Under the pieces are notes generated by a model. That model did no database searches. It was given only the letters and a program-made list of their open reading frames with translations, and was not told where the DNA came from. A stretch of DNA of 11,541 bases from Clostridiales bacterium UBA1248 (GTDB lineage: Bacteria > Bacillota > Clostridia > Oscillospirales > CAG-272), in contig DBWC01000133.1 in assembly GCA_002308615.1 (NCBI GenBank), forward strand, positions 1-11,541. The letters are read 5' to 3'. A program made the position numbers and the translations under genes. Positions 5,687 through 11,541 of the stretch are shown piece by piece. Within the stretch, counting starts at the first letter, position 1. Each line of letters starts with the position of its first letter.

Positions 5687-6006
5687 GCTTATTCTCAAAA
5701 ATACTTAAGGCGCTCGCTATGATACTTATAATCGCGGTTTTTGTAAATATGTTCATACTCGCTTTGCGTATGGAAACGGACGAACAGAAGCTTAAAAGCG
5801 GAGAAATATCGCCCGAGGAATCCGTAAGCGGGAAGGATATTATGCAAACGTTTATTAAAAACGGTTTTGCTTTGTTGTCAAGTCTGATAATCTCGGGTAT
5901 AGCGATCATATTTGATACAACGAGAAAAGTAAGCGTAGAAACAGACGATCTGCCGGAGCAGATCCAGGCGAACAATAACGACGATAACGAAAGGAGAAAA
6001 AAATGA
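5683..6006 (+). CDS. Two-helix membrane protein
   Basis: 107 residues. Hydrophobic helices lie at about 10-28 and 60-78, joined by a charged 30-residue linker (EQKLKSGEISPEESVSGKD) and followed by an acidic, Asn-rich tail. The even number of helices puts both ends on the same side. GGAGG precedes the ATG, and both ends overlap neighbours by ATGA. The family is unrecognised. A small membrane protein made early in a phage operon could affect the host envelope, but nothing here shows that. Confidence 0.7.
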   Translation: MSLFSKILKALAMILIIAVFVNMFILALRMETDEQKLKSGEISPEESVSGKDIMQTFIKNGFALLSSLIISGIAIIFDTTRKVSVETDDLPEQIQANNNDDNERRKK

Positions 6007-6260
6007 TCCACGCTGTAAAATGCAGAAGCGACTATTTTAAAGCTCTGCAATCCGGGCAAAAGAGTTTTGAAGTCCGAAAAAACGACCGGGATTATAAAGT
6101 CGGCGATCTGCTCGGCATAAACGAGATAGACAACGGCGGCAATTATACGGGAAAATCACTTGTATGCAAGATCAATTACATACTTGACGACTTTGAAGGA
6201 CTGCAAAAGGACTATATTGTCATGAGCGTTTCAAGCATCTATTCGGATACGGAGTTCTGA
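6003..6260 (+). CDS. DUF3850 / ASCH-like protein
   Basis: 85 residues matching the DUF3850 pattern, a member of the PUA/ASCH fold group: YFKALQSGQKSFEVRKNDRD (11-30), then KVGDLLGINE, YTGKSLVCKINYILDD and GLQKDYIVMSV. ASCH folds bind RNA or nucleotides, and small DUF3850 proteins are common in phages and plasmids of Gram-positive bacteria. GGAG precedes the start, and the gene overlaps the previous one by ATGA. RNA binding is family-level inference. Confidence 0.82.
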   Translation: MIHAVKCRSDYFKALQSGQKSFEVRKNDRDYKVGDLLGINEIDNGGNYTGKSLVCKINYILDDFEGLQKDYIVMSVSSIYSDTEF

Positions 6261-6268
6261 GGTGTGAT

Positions 6269-6763
6269 ATGACGGCAAAAGAAGCGGCAACGCTTATTAA
6301 AAACAGAACGTTCGTCAAATGGTACGACGTGATGCACGACAGCTTTGTATACGGCAAATACATAGAAACGCTGAACATTTATTTCGGCCGACGTCAGCAT
6401 GATCTGACCGTATCGCCGAGCCTCGTTACGAGCGCACGTATACGCATGACAAACAACTGCGTTATGACCGTAGATATAAAAGACCTTTATATCTGGGCGG
6501 CGTCTGACGACGAGATCCGGAAGAGCTACAACGACACGATAGAGCATATAGGCCGCTCTCAGCGCGCCGGCGTATATATCAAATGTCCGCGCTGCGGGCG
6601 CAGACTTGATGAGGATATGACGAAAAACGGCGCGTCAAAGAGAGACGCCCGCGTCCTGCTCTGCCCTCTCTGCGTAAAGGTAGAGCGATTCTGCGACGAC
6701 AACAACGTGCCGGATCCGTTCACGGACTGGTGGTGCTTTCTGACGGGAGATGAAACAATATGA
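6269..6763 (+). CDS. Phage hypothetical protein with C-terminal zinc ribbon
   Basis: 164 residues. Residues 1-100 look like a mixed alpha/beta domain without a recognised family. C106 and C109 (CPRCG) with C132 and C135 (CPLC) form a probable zinc ribbon with a 22-residue insert. The tail is Trp/Asp-rich. GAGGTG lies just upstream with good spacing, 8 bases after the DUF3850 stop. This is the last gene before the non-coding gap with the predicted antisense RNA. Confidence 0.7.
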   Translation: MTAKEAATLIKNRTFVKWYDVMHDSFVYGKYIETLNIYFGRRQHDLTVSPSLVTSARIRMTNNCVMTVDIKDLYIWAASDDEIRKSYNDTIEHIGRSQRAGVYIKCPRCGRRLDEDMTKNGASKRDARVLLCPLCVKVERFCDDNNVPDPFTDWWCFLTGDETI

Positions 6764-6770
6764 AAAGGAC

Positions 6771-6797
6771 AAAAAAGATCTCCGAAGACCGGAGATC
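6771..6797 (-). terminator. Intrinsic terminator, minus strand
   Basis: GATCTCCG (6777-6784) pairs perfectly with CGGAGATC (6790-6797) around a 5-base loop. On the minus strand the stem is followed by six T (6771-6776). In the plus direction there is no T-run, so early transcription should read through. Confidence 0.7.
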
Positions 6798-6851
6798 GAG
6801 GGACGGAACGCACGGATATGATCGGCAAATCGGGACCGTGCGTCTCGCTTC
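6771..6851 (-). ncRNA. Predicted antisense small RNA within the early operon
   Basis: Between genes ending at 6763 and starting at 6881, the minus strand shows a TGG-TATAAT extended -10 (6858-6863). A transcript starting near 6851 would fold ACGCACGG with CCGTGCGT (6836-6843 with 6808-6815, 20-base loop). It would then end at an 8-pair hairpin (6777-6797) followed by six U. The product is about 81 nt. The plus strand here has only unconvincing short frames. Layout resembles the OOP RNA of lambda, a short terminator-ended RNA opposing the early transcript. Its target and existence are inference. Confidence 0.5.
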
Positions 6852-6857
6852 TTTGGT

Positions 6858-6886
6858 ATTATACCACAAAGGAAAAGAAAATGCAA
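6858..6886 (-). promoter_or_regulatory. Candidate promoter for the antisense RNA
   Basis: On the minus strand TTGCAT (6881-6886, 3 of 6 matches to TTGACA, TTG retained), a 17-base spacer and a perfect TATAAT (6858-6863) preceded by TGG. The extended -10 compensates for the weak -35. The -35 overlaps the start codon of the plus-strand gene at 6881. Confidence 0.5.
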
Positions 6887-7009
6887 GAGAAAAGCGATAA
6901 CAAATACACGGTTTTATATAAAGAGCCGTTCAGCCCGCCGGAAGTTATAACCGCCATATCGGAAATATTGCAAATTCCCGAACCGGCGCCGGAAAGAAAA
7001 ATAAGTTAA
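6881..7009 (+). CDS. Small hypothetical protein
   Basis: 42 residues, MQEKSDNKYTVLYKEP onward, ending in a Pro/Glu-rich tail. AAAGGA lies about 6 bases before the ATG. The composition is protein-like (SPPEVITAISEILQIPEP could form a short amphipathic helix), unlike the frame upstream of 6881, which reads as translated non-coding DNA. No family is recognised. Its start codon lies within the predicted minus-strand promoter. Confidence 0.5.
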   Translation: MQEKSDNKYTVLYKEPFSPPEVITAISEILQIPEPAPERKIS

Positions 7010-7025
7010 AGGAGAACGTGAACGA

Positions 7026-7277
7026 ATGAGGACGGTAATAATAGAAAACAACACCGAACAGCGCGACAGCGATATTATAAATCTCGTTTACCTGCATTTA
7101 AGCGCGTGCGAATGCAAGTCAACGTATCGCGCCGATTATATGCGCCTGTTCAACGACCAGTGCCGGCGCTTCCGGATAACGGCGAGAATAAAAGACGCCG
7201 AAGGCAACAAATCAAAGATATATACTTTCGACGAATACAACGAAGCGGTCGAAAAAGCGCTCAAAAACGAAGTATAA
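7026..7277 (+). CDS. Phage early hypothetical protein
   Basis: 83 residues, no recognised domain. Residues 15-50 look helical, with CEC near 28-30 and YMRLFNDQCRRF; the C terminus (YTFDEYNEAVEKAL) is a further helix. AAAGGAG stands about 13 bases before the ATG; a GTG between them is followed at once by a stop. It lies 16 bases after the previous gene and 29 before the PcfK-like gene. Confidence 0.65.
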   Translation: MRTVIIENNTEQRDSDIINLVYLHLSACECKSTYRADYMRLFNDQCRRFRITARIKDAEGNKSKIYTFDEYNEAVEKALKNEV

Positions 7278-7306
7278 AAAATCAAATAGATAAACGGAGG
7301 GATTCT

Positions 7307-7669
7307 ATGAGAATAACACTTAAGGCAAACGGCGAATTTGAAAAAAAGCTATGCGCTTATTTTGAAGAATTCGCCTCGGATATGCTCGTTGAAAAAATAA
7401 ATTCCGGCAAAAAGACGTTTTCGGGGTGCTGGAATTATATCACGTCCGAAGCGAGAAAAAGGGCAAAAGGAAACTGCGCCTGCGTTTCCGATGAAGTGGT
7501 GTACGGTTGGGCTACGCACTATTTTGAGGAAGACGACGTCAAAGAGCAAAAGACCGGTGCTCCCGCAAAAGTCGCGGTATCGGAAACAAAGCCTGAAGAA
7601 AACCCGGATACCGGCAAAAAAGAAGCAAAATCCGGCGATAACTACATCGATCTTTCCGACTTCCTGTGA
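7307..7669 (+). CDS. PcfK-like protein
   Basis: 120 residues matching the PcfK-like family. FASDMLVEKINSGKKTFSGC (23-42) is followed by WNYITSEARKRA and then CACVSDEVVYGWATHYFEED (about 57-76), with an acidic, Pro/Lys-rich linker and a short terminal motif YIDLSDFL. PcfK is named from the Enterococcus plasmid pCF10 and is found next to PcfJ in plasmids, conjugative elements and prophages; its biochemical role is not established. ATG at 7307 follows GGAGG; the frame extends upstream but overlaps the previous gene. PcfJ begins 10 bases after its stop. Confidence 0.85.
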   Translation: MRITLKANGEFEKKLCAYFEEFASDMLVEKINSGKKTFSGCWNYITSEARKRAKGNCACVSDEVVYGWATHYFEEDDVKEQKTGAPAKVAVSETKPEENPDTGKKEAKSGDNYIDLSDFL

Positions 7670-7679
7670 GGCGCAGGCT

Positions 7680-9077
7680 ATGGATCCGATTTACATAATG
7701 AGAACAATACCGGATGAAACTCCTGACGAGATAGTCAGATACATATACGCAAACGCGGTCAACTGGCAGCATAACAGGGTATCGTGGCTTGAAATTATCG
7801 AAGGCAAAGTGATCCAGCGGATATGGTTTTTCAGAAATTACAAAGTTCGCGGACGTTATGATACAAGATACACGGAATGTGTGCGGAAGATCTCCGGAGA
7901 CAGCCGTATAATCTGGCGGAACGGATACTTTACGAGCGGTGTAATGAACGATCCGTTTCAACCGGTATATTATCCGAAGGACGTGAGAAACACATATTAC
8001 GGGTACCAAGAAACAAAATTTGAAAAAGAAGATTTTAACGTATGGAATGAAGAAAAAGTCGATCTGTTCGGCAGAAATATCCCCATTTTAAATCTCGGCG
8101 TGCTCGCGGAAACAAAATACAAATACTGCGCATATCCCGAAAACTGCGATCTTATGCATTATCTTGCAATTTATGATAAAGATAACGCCGTTGAGTTTTT
8201 CGGAAAATGCGGTTTATATCCGTATCCGAGCCTCGTAAAACTTGCAAAAAAAGACAAGTCTCTTTGCAGATTTATAAGAGACAACGCGGCGGAAATTGAT
8301 CTGTACGGTCCGCAGGCGGCCTTATATGCGTTCAAACATAACGTCGGCGTCGTTGAGGCGCGGCGTCTTTGTGAAGAAAAGGCGCGTATTGACAGAATGG
8401 TAAGAGAGGATATCCCCGAAGTCAAAGAAACCGGTATTGACAGAAAGCGTCTTGTTGAATACCTCGAAAAGCAAAAAGCCGGTACGCATCGCAGAGGCTT
8501 TTACTATTTCGCATCTTCGTATAACGACTATCTGAGAGCCGTAAAAGCTCTCGGGCTTGATCTGAACGACACGAAGAATATCTTTCCGAACGATTTTAAA
8601 CGAATGCACGATCTTCGCATTGACGAATATACCGCGCTTGAAGCAAAAAAAGACATGATAAAACGAAAAAAGCTGTATAACGATTTTGCAAAAAAAGCGC
8701 GTGAACTTAAACGGCTCGAATGGTCCGCCGGCGGGTATTGTGTCGTGATCCCGGACGACATATCGGATCTGATACGAGAGGGAAATATACTTCATCACTG
8801 CGTCGGAAAAATGGGATACGATCTTAAAGTCATAAAAGGCACGTCAATTATTGCATTTCTGCGAAAAACAGAGGACAAAGAAACGCCGCTTTATACGGTT
8901 GAATACAGGATCGATCTCGGTAAGATCGCACAGTGCTACGGACGTAACGACACCGTACCGGCACAGGAAATAAGAGACCTCGCGGAAGAGTGGGGCAGCT
9001 ACGTAAAAAAATTGATGAAAGGGTCAGAAAATGGAAAACGAAATAACGATAAATCCGAACAACGCGCCGGCGCGTGA
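7680..9077 (+). CDS. PcfJ-like protein
   Basis: 465 residues of the PcfJ-like family. The conserved C-terminal core is visible: EGNILHHCVGKMGY (HHCVG at about 372-376), then IIAFLRK, ETPLYTVEYR and IAQCYGRND. The His-His-Cys cluster and following strands suggest a metal-binding or catalytic site, but no activity is established. The N-terminal half is alpha-helical with many aromatic residues. The start at 7680 is chosen because GAGG lies 8 bases upstream, right at the PcfK stop. The 3' end overlaps the DUF3102 gene by 47 bases. In pCF10 the pcf genes accompany conjugation genes; here they sit in an early phage-like operon, pointing to a DNA-processing or replication role that is inferred. Confidence 0.86.
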   Translation: MDPIYIMRTIPDETPDEIVRYIYANAVNWQHNRVSWLEIIEGKVIQRIWFFRNYKVRGRYDTRYTECVRKISGDSRIIWRNGYFTSGVMNDPFQPVYYPKDVRNTYYGYQETKFEKEDFNVWNEEKVDLFGRNIPILNLGVLAETKYKYCAYPENCDLMHYLAIYDKDNAVEFFGKCGLYPYPSLVKLAKKDKSLCRFIRDNAAEIDLYGPQAALYAFKHNVGVVEARRLCEEKARIDRMVREDIPEVKETGIDRKRLVEYLEKQKAGTHRRGFYYFASSYNDYLRAVKALGLDLNDTKNIFPNDFKRMHDLRIDEYTALEAKKDMIKRKKLYNDFAKKARELKRLEWSAGGYCVVIPDDISDLIREGNILHHCVGKMGYDLKVIKGTSIIAFLRKTEDKETPLYTVEYRIDLGKIAQCYGRNDTVPAQEIRDLAEEWGSYVKKLMKGSENGKRNNDKSEQRAGA

Positions 9078-10035
9078 TATCGCGGTCATAACGGCGGAGA
9101 TAAAAAGCATTCAGCAGCAGGCGAACGCGCTCGCGCTGATATACGCCGTGGAGATCGGCCGCCGGTTAGAGGAGGCGAAGCGCGCGCTGCCTTACGGAGA
9201 GTGGGGCAAATGGCTTGAAAACGAGGTCGATTTTTCACAGTCCACGGCAAACAATTTTATGCGGCTGTTTGAGGAATACGGGTCTGCTCAGATCTCTATT
9301 TTCGGGGCTTCCGTAGATTCCCAAACGTTTGCGAAACTGCCGTATTCAAAGGCTTTGCAGCTCCTCGCGGTACCGAAAGAAGAGCGCGAAGCGTTCGCCG
9401 AAGAGGTCGGCGCCGCGGATCTTACGGTCAAAGAATTAAAAGCGGCTATCGAAGAGAGGGACACGGCGCGGAAGGTCGCGGATATGCAAAAGAAGCTCAA
9501 GGAAGAGCTTGCCGAAAAACTCAAGGAAGCGGAAGACACCGCGCATGACGCGCTGCTGAAAGCGGACGATGCGGAGAAGTACAAAAATCAGCTCGAAGAG
9601 ATGAAACAGCAGTATGAGAGGGAGCAGGCGAAGGCGGCGGAGCTTAAGGAAAAGCTGAAAAAAGCCGAGACCGACCCGAAGATCCCGAAGGCGACGCTTG
9701 ACAAAATACGCGCCGAAGCGGAGACCGCGGCGAAAAAGAACGCCGAGGAAGCGACGAAAAAGGCGCTTGACGCTGCGAAAAAGAAAGCAGAAGACGCGGA
9801 AGCCGAGGCCATAAAGGCGCGACTTGCCGAAAAGCAGGCGAAGGACAGCCTGCAAGAAGCGCAGAAACGGCTTAAGACCGCAAATCCGGAGGTGTCGGCG
9901 TTCAAGGCTCTGTTTGACGATATGCAGAGCAAAGCCGCACGGCTCCGTGATATAATCGCAAAGATCAGAGAAACAGACGCGGAAACGGCGGACAAGCTCG
10001 CCTTAGCGCTGAAAAAATTCGGGGAAACGTTATGA
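9031..10035 (+). CDS. DUF3102 coiled-coil protein
   Basis: 334 residues. Residues 15-85 match DUF3102: EIGRRLEEAKRALPYGEWGK (41-60), then WLENEVDFSQSTANNFMRLF. The latter part reads like a helix-turn-helix. Residues 130-300 form a long Ala/Glu/Lys coiled coil, and a short helical domain (about 290-334) closes the protein. Such proteins are frequent in Gram-positive phages and integrative elements, and KilA/ParB-type DNA binding is sometimes suggested. AAAGGG precedes the ATG. Overlap is 47 bases with PcfJ upstream and ATGA with the next gene. Oligomerisation through the coil is likely; function is unknown. Confidence 0.83.
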   Translation: MENEITINPNNAPARDIAVITAEIKSIQQQANALALIYAVEIGRRLEEAKRALPYGEWGKWLENEVDFSQSTANNFMRLFEEYGSAQISIFGASVDSQTFAKLPYSKALQLLAVPKEEREAFAEEVGAADLTVKELKAAIEERDTARKVADMQKKLKEELAEKLKEAEDTAHDALLKADDAEKYKNQLEEMKQQYEREQAKAAELKEKLKKAETDPKIPKATLDKIRAEAETAAKKNAEEATKKALDAAKKKAEDAEAEAIKARLAEKQAKDSLQEAQKRLKTANPEVSAFKALFDDMQSKAARLRDIIAKIRETDAETADKLALALKKFGETL

Positions 10036-10328
10036 ACAACGACAAAGAAATAATCGAAAAAAACGATTCTGATTATGAGATCGACCCGGTGCAGGAGAAG
10101 TACAACGAAGTGCTTAAAAATCTGCGTCCGGTAGTTAATTCACTGTCTATAGCAATAAAAAATCATGCAGAAGCTGTTGTCAAAGAGCTGAAGCGATATT
10201 ATGACGAATTAAATTTGTTAACGTCGGATTATGCACAGAGTCACCGCCGCATCGTTTATCTCGCATATTACCACCGAAAAGCACGAGTAAGAAAGAAGAA
10301 TTTAAAAAGGCTAAGGAGGATAAAATGA
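10032..10328 (+). CDS. Hypothetical early protein, basic C terminus
   Basis: 98 residues. The first 25 are acidic, the middle (about 20-65) is a long amphipathic helix (VQEKYNEVLKNLRPVVNSL), and the end is strongly basic (HRKARVRKKNLKRLRRIK), consistent with nucleic-acid contact. Both ends overlap neighbours by ATGA. No family is recognised. Confidence 0.65.
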   Translation: MNNDKEIIEKNDSDYEIDPVQEKYNEVLKNLRPVVNSLSIAIKNHAEAVVKELKRYYDELNLLTSDYAQSHRRIVYLAYYHRKARVRKKNLKRLRRIK

Positions 10329-10507
10329 GTGCGCAGCAAACAAAGTTAATGCGAAAAATTTCAAAAAACAGTTATTTCAAACTTATTGTCTTTAATGAAT
10401 TGGAAAAATATGGCAAAAGATTACTTCAGCTTCAATATGAATATGACAATATGAATCATCAACCTGTCTATTTATGTGAAATTGAATACGAGGAAAACGA
10501 TAAATGA
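10325..10507 (+). CDS. Small AT-rich hypothetical gene
   Basis: 60 residues, helical in appearance (ISKNSYFKLIVFNELEKYGK) with a Glu-rich end. A strong ribosome site (AAGGAGG) precedes the ATG. Both ends overlap neighbours by ATGA. Its DNA is clearly more AT-rich than the genes on both sides, and it uses A/T-ending codons heavily, suggesting a separate origin. No family is recognised. Confidence 0.62.
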   Translation: MSAQQTKLMRKISKNSYFKLIVFNELEKYGKRLLQLQYEYDNMNHQPVYLCEIEYEENDK

Positions 10508-11067
10508 CATACGAAGAAGCAAAAGCGGAGTTTCTCAGCATCTCAGGTATCCGGCTTCAAAAATGGCAGGAGGACTTTATCGACCGTTTGCACGAAAATC
10601 CGAAAATAATAATTAAAATTATCCGGGGTACCGGAGTTGACAGATACGATGATCTTATTTATTTGTTAAGAGCGATCGAAGATTTCAGAATAAACGAGGT
10701 AAAACAAAAAATGACGTACGAACAAGCGCACGAAATACTTGAAGATCTGTTACGGGCTATGACGTACAACCGTTTGCTTTTCAGCGGAGATATGCTAAAA
10801 GCGATAGGCGCAGCGGTCGAAGCCGTTGAATACCGTATACCGAAAAGGCCGAAAATACCGGCTCTTTATGCCGGATTAAAGTATTCACAAATCGACGGTT
10901 ACACCTGCTTATGCCCGACCTGCGGCGAAAAGGTACATTTCGGAGAACGCTGTCATAAATGCGGACAGGCGTTAGACTGGAGCGACGAAGACACAAAAAA
11001 ATACGGTAAAGACGCCGCTTATATGTTTGTAGAAGACTTTGAAACGAGGAAAAACAAAAATGACTGA
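10504..11067 (+). CDS. Zinc-ribbon phage protein, apparent fusion of two small genes
   Basis: 187 residues in two parts. Residues 1-69 begin MTYEEAKAEF and contain WQEDFIDRLHENPKIIIKII. At residue 70 the protein restarts with MTYEQAHEILED, leading into a common phage hypothetical layout: a helical part, Pro/Lys linker, then a zinc ribbon with C137, C140, C150 and C153 (CPTCG and CHKCGQALDW). Both methionines have GAGG 10-11 bases upstream (10490-10493 and 10696-10699), and the first codons are near-identical. A shorter 118-residue protein from 10711 may therefore also be made. The N-terminal part does not complete a P-loop motif. Function is unknown. Confidence 0.7.
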   Translation: MTYEEAKAEFLSISGIRLQKWQEDFIDRLHENPKIIIKIIRGTGVDRYDDLIYLLRAIEDFRINEVKQKMTYEQAHEILEDLLRAMTYNRLLFSGDMLKAIGAAVEAVEYRIPKRPKIPALYAGLKYSQIDGYTCLCPTCGEKVHFGERCHKCGQALDWSDEDTKKYGKDAAYMFVEDFETRKNKND

Positions 11068-11386
11068 AAAATTACTCGGTAAAATAGACTTTGCAGAATT
11101 CGGCACGATAGAAGACTACCCGTTTTTAATAGGCTTACAGCTTGGATTTTCAATGAACGGCTGTTACGTTATGGACGGCGGTAAATACTGCGTTAATATA
11201 AGCGATCAATGCAAGTGGGAAGACCGCGAGAAAAACGAAGTTATTACAAACAGCGTGGAATACATAAGCGAAGTTTTAAAAGACGCAAAAGTGAATTACG
11301 TTTCGCAGCTCGTCGGAAAGCCGGTAGAGGTGCTGATCGAAGATAACACATTTAAAGGCTTCAGAATTCTGACAGAAGTATTATAA
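11060..11386 (+). CDS. Conserved phage hypothetical protein
   Basis: 108 residues, MTEKLLGKIDFAEFGTIEDY onward, ending in PVEVLIEDNTFKGFRILTEVL. The pattern (FGTIEDYPFLIGLQL, GGKYCVNIS, CKW, YVSQLVGKPVEVLIE, FRILTEVL) is one I recognise as a recurrent small beta-rich phage protein of unknown role. ATG at 11060 is chosen because GAGGA lies 9 bases upstream; the in-frame extension to 11039 has no ribosome site and overlaps the previous gene further. The overlap with the previous gene is 8 bases. It is the last gene before a hairpin and a non-coding stretch. Confidence 0.75.
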   Translation: MTEKLLGKIDFAEFGTIEDYPFLIGLQLGFSMNGCYVMDGGKYCVNISDQCKWEDREKNEVITNSVEYISEVLKDAKVNYVSQLVGKPVEVLIEDNTFKGFRILTEVL

Positions 11387-11404
11387 GCAAAAATCAACAG
11401 CGAA

Positions 11405-11428
11405 AAAGCGGGCGTCCGCGTCCGCTTT
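11405..11428 (+). terminator. Hairpin at the end of the early operon
   Basis: AAAGCGGGCG (11405-11414) pairs with the complementary bases 11419-11428 (10 pairs, one G-T) around a TCCG loop, 18 bases after the stop of the last gene. The stem itself ends in TTT followed by ATA, so the T-tract is short: a moderate intrinsic terminator. Confidence 0.58.
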
Positions 11429-11475
11429 ATAGCTCGAATATCAATCTTAAAACACGGACCGCCTTTATTATAAGA

Positions 11476-11511
11476 GACCTGCCGACTTTTAAGCAAAAAA
11501 ATCGGTAGGTC
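11476..11511. repeat. Large stem-loop in the non-coding right end
   Basis: GACCTGCCGA (11476-11485) pairs with TCGGTAGGTC (11502-11511; one G-T). After one mismatch four further A-T pairs follow (11487-11490 with 11497-11500). An outer GACCG (11457-11461) can also pair with CGGTC (11517-11521). No gene is seen from 11387 to the window end. The structure could be a terminator, a protein-binding dyad or a leader element of the next gene; the window ends too soon to decide. Confidence 0.5.
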
Positions 11512-11541
11512 ACGGACGGTCACGACTGCGGCTCTGCCGAC

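Noticed and set aside
6818..6880. N-terminal extension of the small gene at 6881
   Set aside because: No ribosome site before 6818, and the added residues do not look like the rest of the protein.
6760..6900. Plus-strand frame of 46 residues starting at an ATGA overlap with the previous gene
   Set aside because: The composition (many Arg and Lys, SEDRRSRDG) looks like translated non-coding DNA, the ribosome site is distant, and the frame crosses both hairpins of the predicted RNA.
9436..9995. Long minus-strand frames opposite the coiled-coil region
   Set aside because: They are complements of Ala/Glu/Lys codons, giving Ser/Phe/Leu-rich nonsense; no ribosome sites or context.
10561..10640. 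P-loop ATPase start in the N-terminal part of the 187-residue protein
   Set aside because: The stretch before RGTG looks like a terminase or helicase strand, but GTG is followed by VDRY, not GK[ST], and the domain is far too short.
1..11541. CRISPR array, retron, diversity-generating retroelement, or toxin-antitoxin pair
   Set aside because: No regularly spaced direct repeats, no reverse transcriptase, no template/variable repeats and no recognised toxin family were seen.

Overview
The window looks like the left end of a prophage, or a closely related integrative element, sitting beside a host pyrC gene in a Bacillota/Clostridia-type bacterium. Supporting signs are AGGAGG-type ribosome binding sites, TTGACA/TATAAT promoters, standard stop codons, a clostridial-type dihydroorotase, and a large serine recombinase together with early phage families typical of that group. 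No capsid, tail, terminase or conjugation machinery lies inside the window, so prophage is favoured but an integrative mobilizable element is not excluded.

Layout. Bases 1-77 are three tandem palindromes running into the 3' end of pyrC. pyrC (78-1280, minus strand) is host DNA, and its own promoter at 1390-1418 is intact, so the host/element boundary most likely lies between about 1419 and 1550. A leftward operon (1477-4902) follows, driven by a promoter at 4931-4959: CI/LexA-like repressor, membrane-anchored HIRAN-domain protein, voltage-gated K+-channel-like protein, large serine recombinase. The four genes are separated by 17, 12 and 1 bases, so the channel and HIRAN protein are probably made in the lysogen. 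A divergent control region (4903-5090) carries four copies of a dyad (ACTTTGC-N5-GCAAAGT) placed on both promoters: a genetic switch.

The rightward early operon (5091-11386) begins with a Cro-like regulator. It continues with small, mostly overlapping genes: several zinc-ribbon proteins, a two-helix membrane protein, a DUF3850/ASCH-like protein, a PcfK-like/PcfJ-like pair, a DUF3102 coiled-coil protein and several phage hypotheticals. Most junctions are ATGA overlaps or a few bases apart. The clear exception is 6764-6880, which carries no convincing plus-strand gene but has, on the minus strand, an extended -10 promoter, a hairpin and a canonical intrinsic terminator. That predicts an RNA of about 81 nt opposing the early transcript, comparable in layout to OOP RNA of phage lambda. 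The operon ends at a hairpin (11405-11428), followed by a second large stem-loop (11476-11511).

The most interesting points are the predicted antisense RNA, the ion channel and HIRAN protein co-expressed with repressor and integrase, the four-site operator, the integrase tail overlapping a terminator, and an apparent head-to-tail fusion of two small early genes at 10504-11067. Assignments rest on reading motifs by eye; no database search was possible.
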